From Nematostella vectensis (Eukaryota; Cnidaria; Anthozoa; Actiniaria; Edwardsiidae), in NCBI RefSeq assembly GCF_932526225.1, contig NC_064038.1, forward strand, positions 17,907,075 through 17,971,074: DNA of 64,000 bases. Direction: 5' to 3'. A model generated the notes under the pieces. The model searched no databases and was not told where the DNA came from. It saw nothing but the letters and a program-made list of their open reading frames with translations. The number at the start of each line of letters is the position of its first letter. Within the stretch, counting starts at the first letter, position 1. A program made the position numbers and the translations under genes. Of the stretch, positions 1 through 10,249 are shown in pieces.

Positions 1-101
1 TCATGTGGCACGTTGACCTTCGCTACAAGTGTCATGTCATGTGACACGTTGACCTTCGCTACAAGTGTCATATCATGTGACACGTTGACCTTCGCTACAA
101 A
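1..101. repeat. 36-bp tandem repeat, about 2.8 copies
   Basis: Units start at 1, 37 and 73, each containing CACGTTGACCTTCGCTACAA. It lies in a laminin intron and may continue beyond the left edge. A GAT/ATG-rich simple stretch follows at about 105-218. Confidence 0.85.
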
Positions 102-223
102 GTGGATGGTGATGGCCTATTAAAATTTTCAGGAAAATCCAGCGACGATGGTTATGGTGATAACAATGATGAAAATGACAGTGATGGTAATGATAATAGT
201 TGATGATGGTGATGATGGCGTAC

Positions 224-367
224 CTGAACACCCTGTCGTAGTCAAGTTGTAGAATCCCTGTTGACACTGGTCACACTTGCGTCCGGTAACACCAGGCTTA
301 CAGTGGCACTGGCCGGCATATTTCTGACATGTCAGGTTCACTGAGCCTACGCGGTTGCACTCGCAGG
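224..367 (-). CDS. laminin alpha exon 13: LE domain after IVB
   Basis: 144 nt, phase 1 in and out (TTCTAG|CC acceptor, TTCAG|GTACGC donor). It is a complete LE domain: [37 protein letters not shown]...GC. Further exons lie beyond the left edge. Confidence 0.9.
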
Positions 368-3300
368 CTAGAACAGAGAACAAAGAAATGAAACAAGACT
401 TGAAAGAGGAATGAATAGAAATTCTGATGAAAACATTACCCAACACTAGTGTAAACATTGCCAAAATATACGGGGAGCTTTCCTCTTTCTCCGCTCCACT
501 GTCCTGCTATTAGAAGTGTTGCACTTACGTCTTTCTGCACTTACCCAAGGCTTGGCCAAGGTAGTCTGTGGTAAGAGTGAAAACTCCAGCTTTGCACAAA
601 TCCTCAGCATCTTCCCCGACTCTAACACTGTTAGTCGTGACACTGCAGTTACCAATAAACGCGTCACGTCTATCACCCAGTGCGCTAGCTTCGTAAAACT
701 CCCTTGGCACCACAGAGGCGCGAACACCGCGGAAATCATCATTCGCAGCAGTGACATTCACGGTCACTTTACCAGTGAGGCTCATTTCGCCGAACACGGA
801 GAGGTTTTGATGGCAAGTCTGATTGCAGGGGGGTAGGGTGACTTGCTGGGTGGTCGTCCCCTCAGGGGAGGTGACGGACCCGGTCACCTCCTGTCGGGTC
901 GCTGATTGGTAGGAGATGACGAGGGAGAAACTCCCCGATGTCTTGTTTGTTCTATCGACGACTGTGAACGAGGTTACCCAGGAGACAGAGGATTGACCCA
1001 CTTCGCTTTTCTATACACAAAAAACCGTGAACACACTTTGTATGCTGGCGGGACTCTCGAACTTGCTGGCTGGCGTCTATTCTATAAGCGTGTTTTGATC
1101 TTGCGAGACCTTTTCCCTTAGTCCTATATATCGCAACCTTTTTGCTAAATGGGTGCCAAGTACCAGGACCGAAAACAGAACCTTTCCAAAAGGATGACGT
1201 CATTCACTAAAAGCGCGCGATGTAAACAAGCGAAATGGTAATCTCGTGCCCACGTACCTTTGAGGTACAAGGCTCTTGGATAATCATTTTTTTTACCAAC
1301 AGTTGTTCGACGAGTAGTTCGTTTTCACTGATCGATCGAAATCGCGAATGACAAATAGGGAAAGTCGAAGATTTTATGATAAAAGAAATCCAATCCCAGA
1401 TTTTGAAGTCAATCATCGTTTATAGAAAGGATGGCTTTGGTGTATATATTGCCAACCGGTAATGGTAAAGCATTCCTAATTCACGAAGTGCTTGGATTCA
1501 CCCACGATTTGTTTGTGTCTAAAGGAGAGCGCAAATCCAGTTCTATTATTTTACTGATTTTGCCCTTGAATGCTTCAATGGAGGACAAGATTGAAAAGCT
1601 TTGCTCACGCATGATTTCCGTGCCCAGGCATGTGAGGACTCTATTACTTCACGATGTAAATACTTTATATTTGCCTCGAGTTGTCTCTTGTCAAGGAGCC
1701 AACACATACCGCAGAACTTTTTCAAAGAGTTATTCCGCCGAGAACATGACCGGCATATATATTACGACTTCGCGCGCTTCCACATTTCCCGTAATTTCCC
1801 ACAAGCTTTACGCAAGTCTTCCCTCTATGTTGTAAAACCCCAAAAGCTACAAATGATTATTGTAAGGTACTAAACGTTTGTAGCAGCAATTAAAAAAATT
1901 GATTTTAAATGTATACACTGGTTTGTGGGAGTTTTCTCTGCAATTTTATTTTCAAAACAGGTAATGACAGAATAATGTGTGACAAGCGTCGTAAAGCTTT
2001 TCCATTGTTCTATTCACTTACGTTTTATTTGCGCGTGCTCACTGAAACAAGCTGGAGAGCCAATAAGAATCGCCCTAGGATTATCCCAGGGCCTTGTAAC
2101 TTATCGCTGGCACAATTATACTGGGATCTGGGAACGAGATTGGTGCATGCGCGGTAGAGCATGCTTTTAGGTTTTCATGAAGACATGTTTAACATACCTG
2201 GTGTGAGAAATCCGCACCAATGAAATGAAGATCAGGGAAGTAGTATTCATCTAAAGGTCTAGGAAGAATAGGGAAAGAAAGTATATAAATACTAAAGGTC
2301 TAGGAAGAATACGGAAAGAAAAGATATAAATACTAAAGGTCTGGGAAGAATACGGAAAGAAAAGATATAAATACTAAAGCGCCTTCTAGGCTTGAGAAGC
2401 TAAAGCGGGTTAAATACTTTAAAAAATATCAATCAACTACTCCTTTGTTATTGTTTACAATTGAAAATATATCGGTTTATGGAAGAAAATATTAAAATAA
2501 CCACCCACGATTGAAGTTTAATACCTTATTAATGATATTTCATGGAAAGCATCCCGCCGATGGAAATGGATGTTTTGTGTTCATCGGGGCGTAAAATGGC
2601 GGCGTTATTTATTAATTCACTCACTCACTCGCGATCATCACCCGCGACACGCAATAACAATATTAGCAGTTTTTCATTTTTTTAGAAAGGCTTTACTTGA
2701 TTTGGTCAAACATGGTTGATAAAAGAAAATGTTTATCACAAAAAAAATGAATCACAGGGCTTACGGTAAGTTTTCCATATGCTTTCCATATGACCGCACA
2801 CGATCGCAATGCGGTCATAAGAAAACGAGCCTTTAGTTGTCGCATGGATTACCTGTCGCACTGCCTGCCATCAATATTTGGCAAGCACTTGCACTGACCA
2901 TCGGTCTTGTTACAGACGGGGCTTGAAGAGCCACCATAGTCACAAAGACAGGCTTTGGACATGAAAACAGCAAACAAGATTATTCCATTGGCAAACATTG
3001 ACAAACAAACAGTACAATCACTAGCTGTAAATCTCTGGCAAGAAATTCCCTGTTATCTAAAATCTTCACGTCATGACTTTCCTAAGAAAGCAAAAGAGTT
3101 TCTCTCCAAAAAACAATTTAATTTAGAATAAACTGCCAATGCTTGTTTTTTGTTGTTGTTGGTTTTGCTTTTGTTTGCAGTTGTTTTTAACTGTAATCTT
3201 TTTTCCCAAAAATCTGTAACCTTTACTGTGAAAAATAAAATATGTAATATGTAATGTAATTCCAAGGAACTGCAATAGAAAAGATAAAACAAACACCCGA

Positions 3301-6300
3301 TAGATATGGTGGGCTAAAACACTATCTAACGGGACACCACGTCTAACAGGACACCACATCTAACCGGAGACAATATCTAACGGGACACCTTATCTGATGG
3401 GACCACTGACCGTGCCCTATGCGCCGTCCCTAGCCATGGGCGTGGGTCACTGACCGTGCCCTATGCGCCGTCCCTAGCCATGCGCGTGGATCACTGACCG
3501 TGCCCTATGCGCCGTCCCTAGCCATGCGCGTGGATCACTGACCGTGCCCTATGCGCCGTCCCTAGCCATGCGCGTGGATCACTGACCGTGCCCTATGCGC
3601 CGTCCCTAGCCATGCGCGTGGATCACTGACCGTGCCCTATGCGCCGTCCCTAGCCATGCGCGTGGATCACTGACCGTGCCCTATGCGCCGTCCCTAGCCA
3701 TGCGCGTGGGTCACTGACCGTGCCCTATGCGCCGTCCCTAGCCATGCGCGTGGATCACTGACCATGCTCTATGCGCCGTCCCTAGCCATGCGCGTGGATC
3801 ACTGACCATGCTCTATGCGCCGTCCCTAGCCATGCGCGTTGGTCACTGACCGTGCCCTATGCGCCGTCACTAGCCATGCGCGTGGATCACTGACCGTGCC
3901 CTATGCGCCGTCCCTAGCCATGCGCGTGGATCACTGACCGTGGATCTAGCTTTCTACTTACGCCGGCAGCCGTGCGTGTCTTGTCTGCTTAGCCCGTAGT
4001 ACGTGTTGTTACACGTATCGCAGCGCAGACCTTGCACGTTCTGTTTACACGGGCATTGACCATGAGCGTCTCCTTCGCAGATGTTGGACGAGTTGCGCGC
4101 GCCAGCCGTGTCACAGTCACACACTGAAGATACAAGAGAAAAGGCTCTGTCAGCCGGAAAGTGGCCATCCAAGCAGACTGTAATGAAGCATCCATTTCCA
4201 AAAACTGGTTTTGGAAATTTGATAAATGAAGTACAGACTGGTTTTGGAAATTTGATAAATGAAGTACAGTATGACTATTTTTTAAATTTCGAGAAATTAT
4301 GGGTTATCTCCGAGTAGTACCATTAATAGAGCCATTCCCGAGTGGTAACAGATATTACCTTGACAGCCTAAAGGATTATTAGAAGTAAGATTGAAGAAGC
4401 CTGGTTTGCAGAGATGGCATCTTCGGCCCATCGTGTTGTTCTTGCAAAAGCAATCTCCAGGTTTCTTAAAGATTAAAAATAACGTTATCATGATGTCAGT
4501 TTAGATTTTGTTATAATAAATGTATATGCGAGTATAACAGACAATCCAACGAAGCAAGAACTGCAGAAGGGATTCGTGCAAGATGGAAGAAATAAACCCT
4601 TGGTGTAAAATTTATACCCGAAAGCCCCCCCATAACACCCTAGAATTCCCTATAGAAAAACGACCCCCCATAACACCCTTGAAAGATACGTAAGGCCTGA
4701 AGCTAATCAGGTTTTCATGATGTGCAACATTATACAGGCCTAGTATTTTTCATGAAGTTTAAATGAAGAGTGCGCAAAAGAGGTGTGTCAAATGAAAGAT
4801 CCAAAGCACGTAAACAATTTCACTCCCGTTCCTATAAAATGAGCCCCACTCTCCCACGGGCTCCTCCCTCCTCCCCCCAACCCTCCCTCAACCTTGATCC
4901 ATCAGCGGTTACTAACCATCGTCTCTGACACGTTTACGTCACGCAGACAGTCCAGGTGAAGCACTCCTGGAAGGGCGTGGTCTCTTGAGCCAGCCTCGCT
5001 GCAGTTGCACGCTGAAACATTTGAATACTCAGAGGGGTGGAATATACACACTGATCATTTAGACATTTACTAGAGGGGTGGATATAAAACACACAGATAA
5101 TTTAACCATTTAGAAGGGTGGAATATTTAAAACACACAGACAATGCTCTGAAAAGGTGAGTCATCATTGTCATCATTGTCATCATTGTCATCATTGTCAT
5201 CATTGTCATCATTGCATTCTATGCGGTGTAGACACTTGGTTCAACTGACGGAGAATGCATTGGACAGAAAGGGTGGAAGGAATTCGTGGTATTCACTTCA
5301 AATCTGTTAATTTTGACATTTTTCACGCCGCCATTTTATGCTCCCGCTCAATGCCAAGTCACACAAAGCATCCATTTCCATCGGCTAATTCAAGCGAGTA
5401 ACAAAGATAATTTCAATCAAATATTGTTAATAACTTATGAAAATTCATTTGTAGATTGTGTAGATTTTAAAGTTTCCTTGTGAATAAACTGTCTTATTTT
5501 CAATGATAAACAATAACAAAGGAATGGTTGATCCACATTCTTTAAGGCATATTTTTCTTTTAAGCATTATTATGGTATTTGCTATTTTTGGCTGTTTGGT
5601 GCAATATGCCTCCTCCCCCTCCCTTCATTTGATGGCATCTGCAGTTCTGAAGAGCAGTGTAATCAGCCAATCAGAATTGAGGATTTGTGATAGACCTCTA
5701 GTTGTTGAATACACAGGGATACATAAACTATGTATCCCTTCTTCAATTGGATGCATTTGCATTGGCTCAAACGGCTAACTCTGACCCCCAGCGGCACGTT
5801 ATTTATCTTCAGTGGGGAAGATAAAAACCTATTACTACAGGCCACTTACCTAAGATTGGGTGAGGGACAATACAGAAATCATTGGGGGGCACCTATATTA
5901 ATCAATATTAGGGGGTGGGCATGTGCCCCCAGTGCCCCACCCGCTGTTACAGCCTTGGACTAAAAACTAAGACTATGCACTAATCCCAAACAAGACAAGG
6001 GCTTGGATTAGAATATCTGCATAATCACACAGGTTTTACGTACATTCACAGGCATCGACTGCATTCTGACTTCTATTTTCAGGCCTGTAGTACAGCGGTC
6101 GGCACCTTTCGCAGTTGATCCCTTCTGTGTTGTGTTTGCAGTCTTGGCACACGCCGCCACCTGAATACTGTCTGCTCATGTCTAGACTTGCGTTCATCCT
6201 TGCCACAGTCTCATTATACACACAGACAAAGCTATGATCATGACAGTTACAAGCTGCAAAGAAAAGTTGAGAGTATAGATCAGTTGAGAAGACAGCTGAA

Positions 6301-9300
6301 TATTGGTGTGGCAAAAGGAAGGTGTAGATAAATTACTATGTGTGATGTCCCAGACATGACTGATTACTATGTGTAATGTCCCAGACATGACTGATTACTT
6401 TGTGTGATGTCCCAGACATGACTGATTACTTTGTGTGATGTCCCAGACATGACTGATTCAAATTATTTGGTTCTCGGCTGAATGCATTCCTGGTGATGCT
6501 CTGGGTCAAAGCTTTGGGGCAAGAGAGCTTGGGGACAAGAGGCAAAAAAAAAAATGGGGACAGAAGAGTGGGCTAGGTAAGATAGCAAAAAGATGTCCAC
6601 CCACCCCACCCCCCTATTTCTAGGCCTTGCCTTGTCTTTGTGCGCTCACCCCCAAAGTTAGTTTAGCTTAAATGGACACCTAATAAACAAATCTATAAAA
6701 TAAAACCTAATGTAATGATCACTTACGTTGACATGCAGCTGCGGTATCCACTATAAGGGGTCCTTTACCCCCTTTTTTCCATGGATACTGATTATATGCT
6801 GGACAACACTCATCGCAGTAATAACCACAGGAACCAGGCTGACAGACGCACTGAAAATCTCCCACTGTGCTGTTGAACTTGCAACCTGTGCCTTGTCCGT
6901 TACACGCACAGAAGCCAAACACCCTGACTTCACTTACAGCATAATGATGCTGAGAAAAGAAACAGGTCAGGCTTATTACAAATATCACAGTAACCATGAT
7001 CCCTAGCTATAGAGGGTGTGATTAGTTGCTACAAGACATAATGTGTATCTTATGTCAATTCTGTGGTGAAGGGCATTTTGAAAGATGATGATTTTCTTAA
7101 TAAAGAGCTGCATGCTCTTATCAAATAGAACTCCAAATTTTCAACATTTTAATTTTGCTGTTTCTTGTTAATGAGCAAAAATCCACACTCCATCATCACG
7201 GATATCTGTATGAACTTCATCCTCTTTTTATTTCCCTTGAGTGTTGGCATTAATGGGGTTCTACCATATAAGCGAGAAATTAAAACTTACCCATTTAGCA
7301 GCTAGAACATCAAAGACTCTCTCCATTGTTATAAACTCAAGTCTTATGTCAGTGACATTAATCCATTCCTATGGAGCAACATAGTCAAATTTACAATTAC
7401 GTGGAAGGGCTTACCAAAGAAGAAGGCTAAACCGTATAGTCAATGCTCAATTAATCTCACTTGTACCCTCCATGTCATGTGCCACGCTTGAATGGGTGAA
7501 CAGAGATGAGAAGGCATAGCCTGGTGAAAAACAGCCTTGCACCCAGGGTAGCCTATTTGGGAACTGCACGCCAGGACTTAAAACTACCAAAACACCAACT
7601 ACCAAAAAAACTTTTGCTTAAGGTTTCTGGATTACATATTACCATACATGTCAACTCTCCTGCATTCAGCAGGAGTCTCAAGATTTTGGACCCCTTCTCC
7701 CGCTCTCGTCATTGTCATTTTGCCTATTTTCTATCAAAATATTTGAAACAATAGTTCCCTTGCATAGCATTCCCTTGCAAAAAATATTCTATACAAAATT
7801 GTCTTTTTGCCTATTTTCTATTAAAATATTTTAAACAATAATTCCCTTGCATAGCGCAATTTATCTAACACCCTCATGAGATCTATAAGTGGATTTGTTC
7901 GTGAGAGCTTTCTATACTGCAAACACCTGCAAGGTTAAACCTACTCCTCCCCCCAAAAAATGAATATACCCCACCCCTCCCCCAAAAAATTCTCAAGACT
8001 TGAGATATTCAGAGGTTGACAGGTTTTACCCACCAAAAGTACTTTTGCTTAAAGTTTCTGGATAGTTACATATTACTTACCAAGAGTTTTTGTGAGGGGT
8101 TCTCAAGCTGCCCTCTCAGAAAATGTGGTTTCCACTCAACCTACAAACAAAAAGCCATTGTTATTCATTCACCTAGTCTATTCATCTATCTGGGAAAACA
8201 AACATGGGTCCTCAAAGTCAAGGACGCCATAATGGGTGGGAGAGGTCCTTCTCTAAATCAAGTGACATTGAAGGTTTTTAGACATGAAGTCAGGATAGAC
8301 CAAGGAAAGGAGGGGGTGCACAGCCATAAATACAGGTATCATATGCAAGAAGTTTACTTTTTTTTCAATAAAATGACTATGTTATGACGGCATGCACTCC
8401 CCAGTTCCAACCCATACTTTATGTCAGGTTTCCATGGTTACTCTTACCACTTGACCTATTGATTGTGAGTTCACATCTGGATAACCAGTGCAGAGGACAT
8501 CATTTTCTTTGCTGGGTTGCGTCTGGAGAGTCTCATCAAATTTCTCTTTACATTGCTTGTCTGGGTCAGGGTAAGATACAAAGTAATGCCAGTCATCGAA
8601 GCTCTGCCCATTATTAATGGACTTTTTCAGTGCCATCTGGCGTGGGCGGTAATATTCTCCAAATTTGATTTGGATTGTGTCCACATAAAATTGCTAAAAT
8701 AATAAGATAAAAATGACAACTTTTTATTAATAAAATCTTAGGAATAGGCATTATATCAACATAATGACCTCCCCCCCTCTCCTATCACAAGCAGAGAAAG
8801 AAATGCAGCCACGACTGAAACATAAAAAGCCCTTAAACAATAGGTACCACATTAATCCAACACTTTTTTAATACTTACTTGATACCTTATATGATATAAT
8901 GTATTAGTACTGTATATGAACCTTTATTCTTTAATAAAACAAGTATGAATCACAAGTAAATTGGATTGCTATATAAAAGATAAATATTTCATAATAACAA
9001 TTATTTTTTGCTTTTTGTAGTAATCAAAACTACATGAAACAAAACAAAAAGTTTAATTATCCGGAATTTTATTCTCTAAATCTCTTGTTGACATCTTTGG
9101 AACCAATTACATCCTGACAGATGAACCATTCCCACTCACCTTTTAAAATACTTATCAGAAATAAAAACTCTCAAGAAATCGCGATAAAGTAGGCCCACTT
9201 TTATAAAAAAAAATAGTTAATAAACTGAAAGCACCCAAGAAAGCACCCTTCTTTCAGCAAACACATTGTGTAAACAATCGCATGGAGACTTTAAAATTGC

Positions 9301-10249
9301 CATGGGACATCTGTATTGATAAAAAACGTTTATAAAACACGACATTTTCACGAATACTATATATAGAAAAGCCAAATAGTTAAGAGACTAAGAGTTTGTG
9401 AAGGTTTAAGAGACTTCTAGTGTGTGGAGTAGGAAGGTTTTTTTGTAGCGCCATGTTATGGTCGACAAGCACTGTTGCTACGATATGGCTTCCCAGGCGA
9501 TAAACCATTTGAGTGCTAGCGATGGTATTCATGATAAAGCAAGTTCGAGCTCTCGCAATCATAAGAAGAATATTTATCATTAGCAGTCAAGAGCCATACT
9601 TTCTTGACTTAGGAAATATTGAATTGCGAAGTAGAATTCATTAAAGTTGTTTTAAAACCGTAGACGGAAACGCAAAGGAATTTGAATTTTGAATGCATCA
9701 AACCGCAGAGCATTAAAAATGAAAATAAAGCGACGACAACTCAATTCTAGCACCAGGAACCAAACCAAATATTAAACACACTGAATAGAGGGGGATGGTT
9801 TTTTTTTTGTCAGCACATTTAGGTTTATGCAAAATCCTCAGCTGTTTTCATGTTATTGACTGGTGCTTTTCGAGAACTCGACGCGATCGTTGTGAAATGG
9901 ATCTCACCTTGAATGCAGGCCCTGTCAGACGGATAGTGATGTTGGCTGTACCAACACTCGCTGTACTTTGCCACCAAGTTGACTCGTTGTTATCAACTAA
10001 ATTCGACGCGTTGTGTGAAAGTTCTGGATCGTAAGCATCACAAGTCGACTCTACACGATTCCTAGGAGACTGACTCATTTGCGAGACTGCAAAATACTTC
10101 TCTCTCGCTCGTAACCCGCAAGTTATTTGAGCTTCAGCTTGCTTCATGAAAGCCACGTTAGCCGTTCCTTGAGAAGGATTCGCTAAATTTGTAGAAATTT
10201 GTTGTAAAATTAGAGCAAAGCTCGCCACAAGCGCTGCAACGGCCGCCAT
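224..10249 (-). CDS. laminin subunit alpha, alpha3/alpha5-type, 5' part of gene (thirteen exons placed, 3' part beyond left edge)
   Basis: Laminin alpha chains are secreted basement-membrane proteins that trimerise with beta and gamma chains; the LN domain drives network polymerisation. Read on the minus strand, splice-bounded exons give, in order: signal peptide, LN domain (about 255 residues including the signal), five LE domains, a cysteine-poor globular segment resembling domain IVB of alpha3/alpha5 chains, and another LE domain. Alpha identity rests on LE1 with [17 protein letters not shown] and LE2 with [20 protein letters not shown], forms typical of alpha chains. Phases match at every junction except between exon 10 (ends phase 2) and exon 11 (needs phase 1), so one small exon is probably missing there. 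Vertebrate alpha5 has about ten LE domains before IVB; only about five are visible here. No coiled coil or LG domains are in the window. I am sure of the laminin family, fairly sure of alpha, moderately sure of alpha3/5 type. Confidence 0.9.
545..1010 (-). CDS. laminin alpha exon 12: domain-IVB-like globular segment
   Basis: 466 nt, phase 0 in (TATAG|AAA) and phase 1 out (TTGG|GTAAGT). About 155 residues, beta-rich and poor in cysteine, with [32 protein letters not shown] and the ending [17 protein letters not shown]. The position between LE domains and this ending match domain IVB of alpha3/alpha5 laminins. Splicing to the next exon yields QALACECN, the expected LE start. Confidence 0.8.
1370..1875 (+). 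pseudogene. RecQ-like helicase fragment, frameshifted, inside a laminin intron
   Basis: On the strand opposite to laminin, 1431-1835 encodes [14 protein letters not shown] (Walker A/motif I of RecQ-type helicases) and, about 30 residues on, [19 protein letters not shown], where RecQ proteins have the motif Ia region. The sequence before the ATG continues in another frame (..KSIIVYRKD), and the +2 frame from 1601 takes over later, so the copy has at least two frameshifts. It resembles the multicopy RecQ-like sequences seen in cnidarian genomes; a second copy is at 43.4-44.0 kb. No function is expected. Confidence 0.5.
2198..2250 (-). CDS. laminin alpha exon 11 (candidate): start of domain-IVB-like segment
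   Basis: 53 nt between CTTTAG|AT and CACCAG|GTATGT, phase 1 in and phase 0 out. It encodes [17 protein letters not shown], which reads as the usual entry into the IVB segment and is in phase with the next exon. The acceptor lies inside a 42-bp tandem repeat. The phase does not match exon 10 directly. Confidence 0.5.
2250..2382. repeat. 42-bp tandem repeat, about 3 copies
   Basis: Copies of CTAAAGGTCTAGGAAGAAT start near 2250, 2292 and 2333, with GAAAGAAAAGATATAAAT after each. On the laminin strand each unit presents a pyrimidine-rich stretch ending in TAG, and the first overlaps the acceptor of exon 11. Confidence 0.85.
2853..2952 (-). CDS. laminin alpha exon 10: first part of LE5
   Basis: 100 nt, acceptor CAAAG|CC, donor GACAG|GTAATC, phase 1 in and phase 2 out. 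It encodes [13 protein letters not shown], then [15 protein letters not shown], i.e. six of eight LE cysteines. The last two should be in a small following exon that I could not locate. Confidence 0.78.
3307..3402. repeat. short degenerate repeat of about 19 bp (TCTAACGGGACACC)
   Basis: About five imperfect copies of TCTAACNGGACACCA directly before the 44-bp array. Confidence 0.65.
3403..3946. repeat. 44-bp minisatellite, about 12 copies
   Basis: The unit contains ACTGACCGTGCCCTATGCGC and CGTCCCTAGCCATGCGCGTGG. Copies are spaced exactly 44 bp (for example TGAC at 3407 and 3451). It is GC-rich in an AT-rich intron. Two copies share CATGCTC in place of CGTGCCC. Confidence 0.95.
3962..4123 (-). 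CDS. laminin alpha exon 9: LE4
   Basis: 162 nt, phase 1 in and out (TTCAG|TG acceptor, C|GTAAGT donor). It is a complete eight-cysteine LE domain: [35 protein letters not shown]...GC. The 44-bp minisatellite array begins only about 15 bp downstream of its donor. Confidence 0.88.
4204..4269. repeat. 33-bp direct duplication
   Basis: Two adjacent identical copies of a unit beginning ACTGGTTTTGGAAATTTGAT. Confidence 0.9.
4359..4464 (-). CDS. laminin alpha exon 8: second half of LE3
   Basis: 106 nt, acceptor CTTTAAG|AAA, donor CAAG|GTAATA, phase 0 in and phase 1 out. It encodes [18 protein letters not shown] followed by [15 protein letters not shown], the usual end of an LE domain. Confidence 0.85.
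4917..5011 (-). CDS. laminin alpha exon 7: first half of LE3
   Basis: 95 nt, acceptor TTTCAG|CG, donor ATG|GTTAGT, phase 1 in and phase 0 out. It encodes [18 protein letters not shown] and one further cysteine. It is not in a long ORF; it is supported by splice sites and by completing an LE domain with exon 8. Confidence 0.7.
5159..5213. repeat. 9-bp tandem repeat (TCATCATTG), 6 copies
   Basis: Perfect TCATCATTG iterations within a laminin intron. Confidence 0.92.
5780..5960. mobile_element. MITE-like fragment ending in GTGCCCCCAGTGCCCCACC
   Basis: The end GCATGTGCCCCCAGTGCCCC followed by ACCCGCTG matches the end of the sequence at 18060-18220 (CACGTGCCCCCAGTGCCCCA..CCCTGATACGGCCCTG). Both also share an upstream ATTGGGGGGCAC motif. 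It is a dispersed non-autonomous element; the superfamily was not determined. Confidence 0.45.
6044..6253 (-). CDS. laminin alpha exon 6: LE2
   Basis: Acceptor TTTGCAG|CT, phase 1 in and phase 1 out. Two donors overlap (GTACGT at 6043 and GTAAAA at 6039); I chose the first because it keeps phase 1 for the next exon. It encodes [10 protein letters not shown], then [20 protein letters not shown] and YYRPENRSQ, the long LE2 of laminin alpha chains. Confidence 0.88.
6329..6458. repeat. 32-bp tandem repeat, 4 copies
   Basis: The unit contains GTGATGTCCCAGACATGACT and GATTACT; the copies differ at one or two bases. Confidence 0.92.
6727..6949 (-). CDS. laminin alpha exon 5: end of LN plus LE1
   Basis: Acceptor CTCAG|CAT, donor C|GTAAGTGA, phase 0 in and phase 1 out. 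It starts [18 protein letters not shown], the LN-to-LE junction. LE1 follows, with the CGYYCDECC pattern and YNQYPWK, which is diagnostic of the first LE domain of alpha chains. Confidence 0.9.
7291..7368 (-). CDS. laminin alpha exon 4: LN domain
   Basis: 78 nt, 26 codons, phase 0 to phase 0 (CATAG|GAATGG acceptor, AAATGG|GTAAGT donor). It contains NVTDIRLEF, matching the LN-domain strand in which an IRL motif precedes the YYAISDI-like end of the domain in exon 5. Confidence 0.82.
7610..8081. mobile_element. small inverted-repeat element flanked by a 35-40 bp direct repeat
   Basis: ACATGTCAACTCTCCTGCAT near 7649 and AGAGGTTGACAGGT near 8010 form imperfect inverted ends. Outside them, ACTTTTGCTTAA.GTTTCTGG and ACATATTAC occur on both sides (about 7610 and 8041). 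The right copy contains the donor of laminin exon 3. Confidence 0.4.
8081..8140 (-). CDS. laminin alpha exon 3: LN domain, 60-nt micro-exon
   Basis: 60 nt between TTTGTAG|GTTGAG and CTCTTG|GTAAGTAA, phase 0 on both sides, 20 codons ([10 protein letters not shown]...). It is too short for ORF detection and rests on two strong splice sites and on the fit between exons 2 and 4. A near copy of the sequence around its donor lies at about 7605-7645. Confidence 0.7.
8448..8693 (-). CDS. laminin alpha exon 2: LN domain
   Basis: 246 nt, phase 0 at both ends (TTTTAG|CAA acceptor, GTG|GTAAGA donor). It encodes the LN core with [19 protein letters not shown] and a conserved [11 protein letters not shown] stretch followed by a cysteine. 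It joins directly to exon 1 without disrupting the domain. Confidence 0.88.
9908..10249 (-). CDS. laminin alpha exon 1: signal peptide and start of LN domain
   Basis: 342 nt, 114 codons, ends in phase 0 at an AAG|GTGAGA donor. I chose the ATG at 10249 because it starts a good hydrophobic signal peptide ([17 protein letters not shown]); an upstream in-frame ATG at 10342 would put about 31 residues in front of it. The LN signature [15 protein letters not shown] followed by NNESTWWQS is clear near the end of the exon. The mature N terminus carries several N-glycosylation sequons. Confidence 0.88.
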
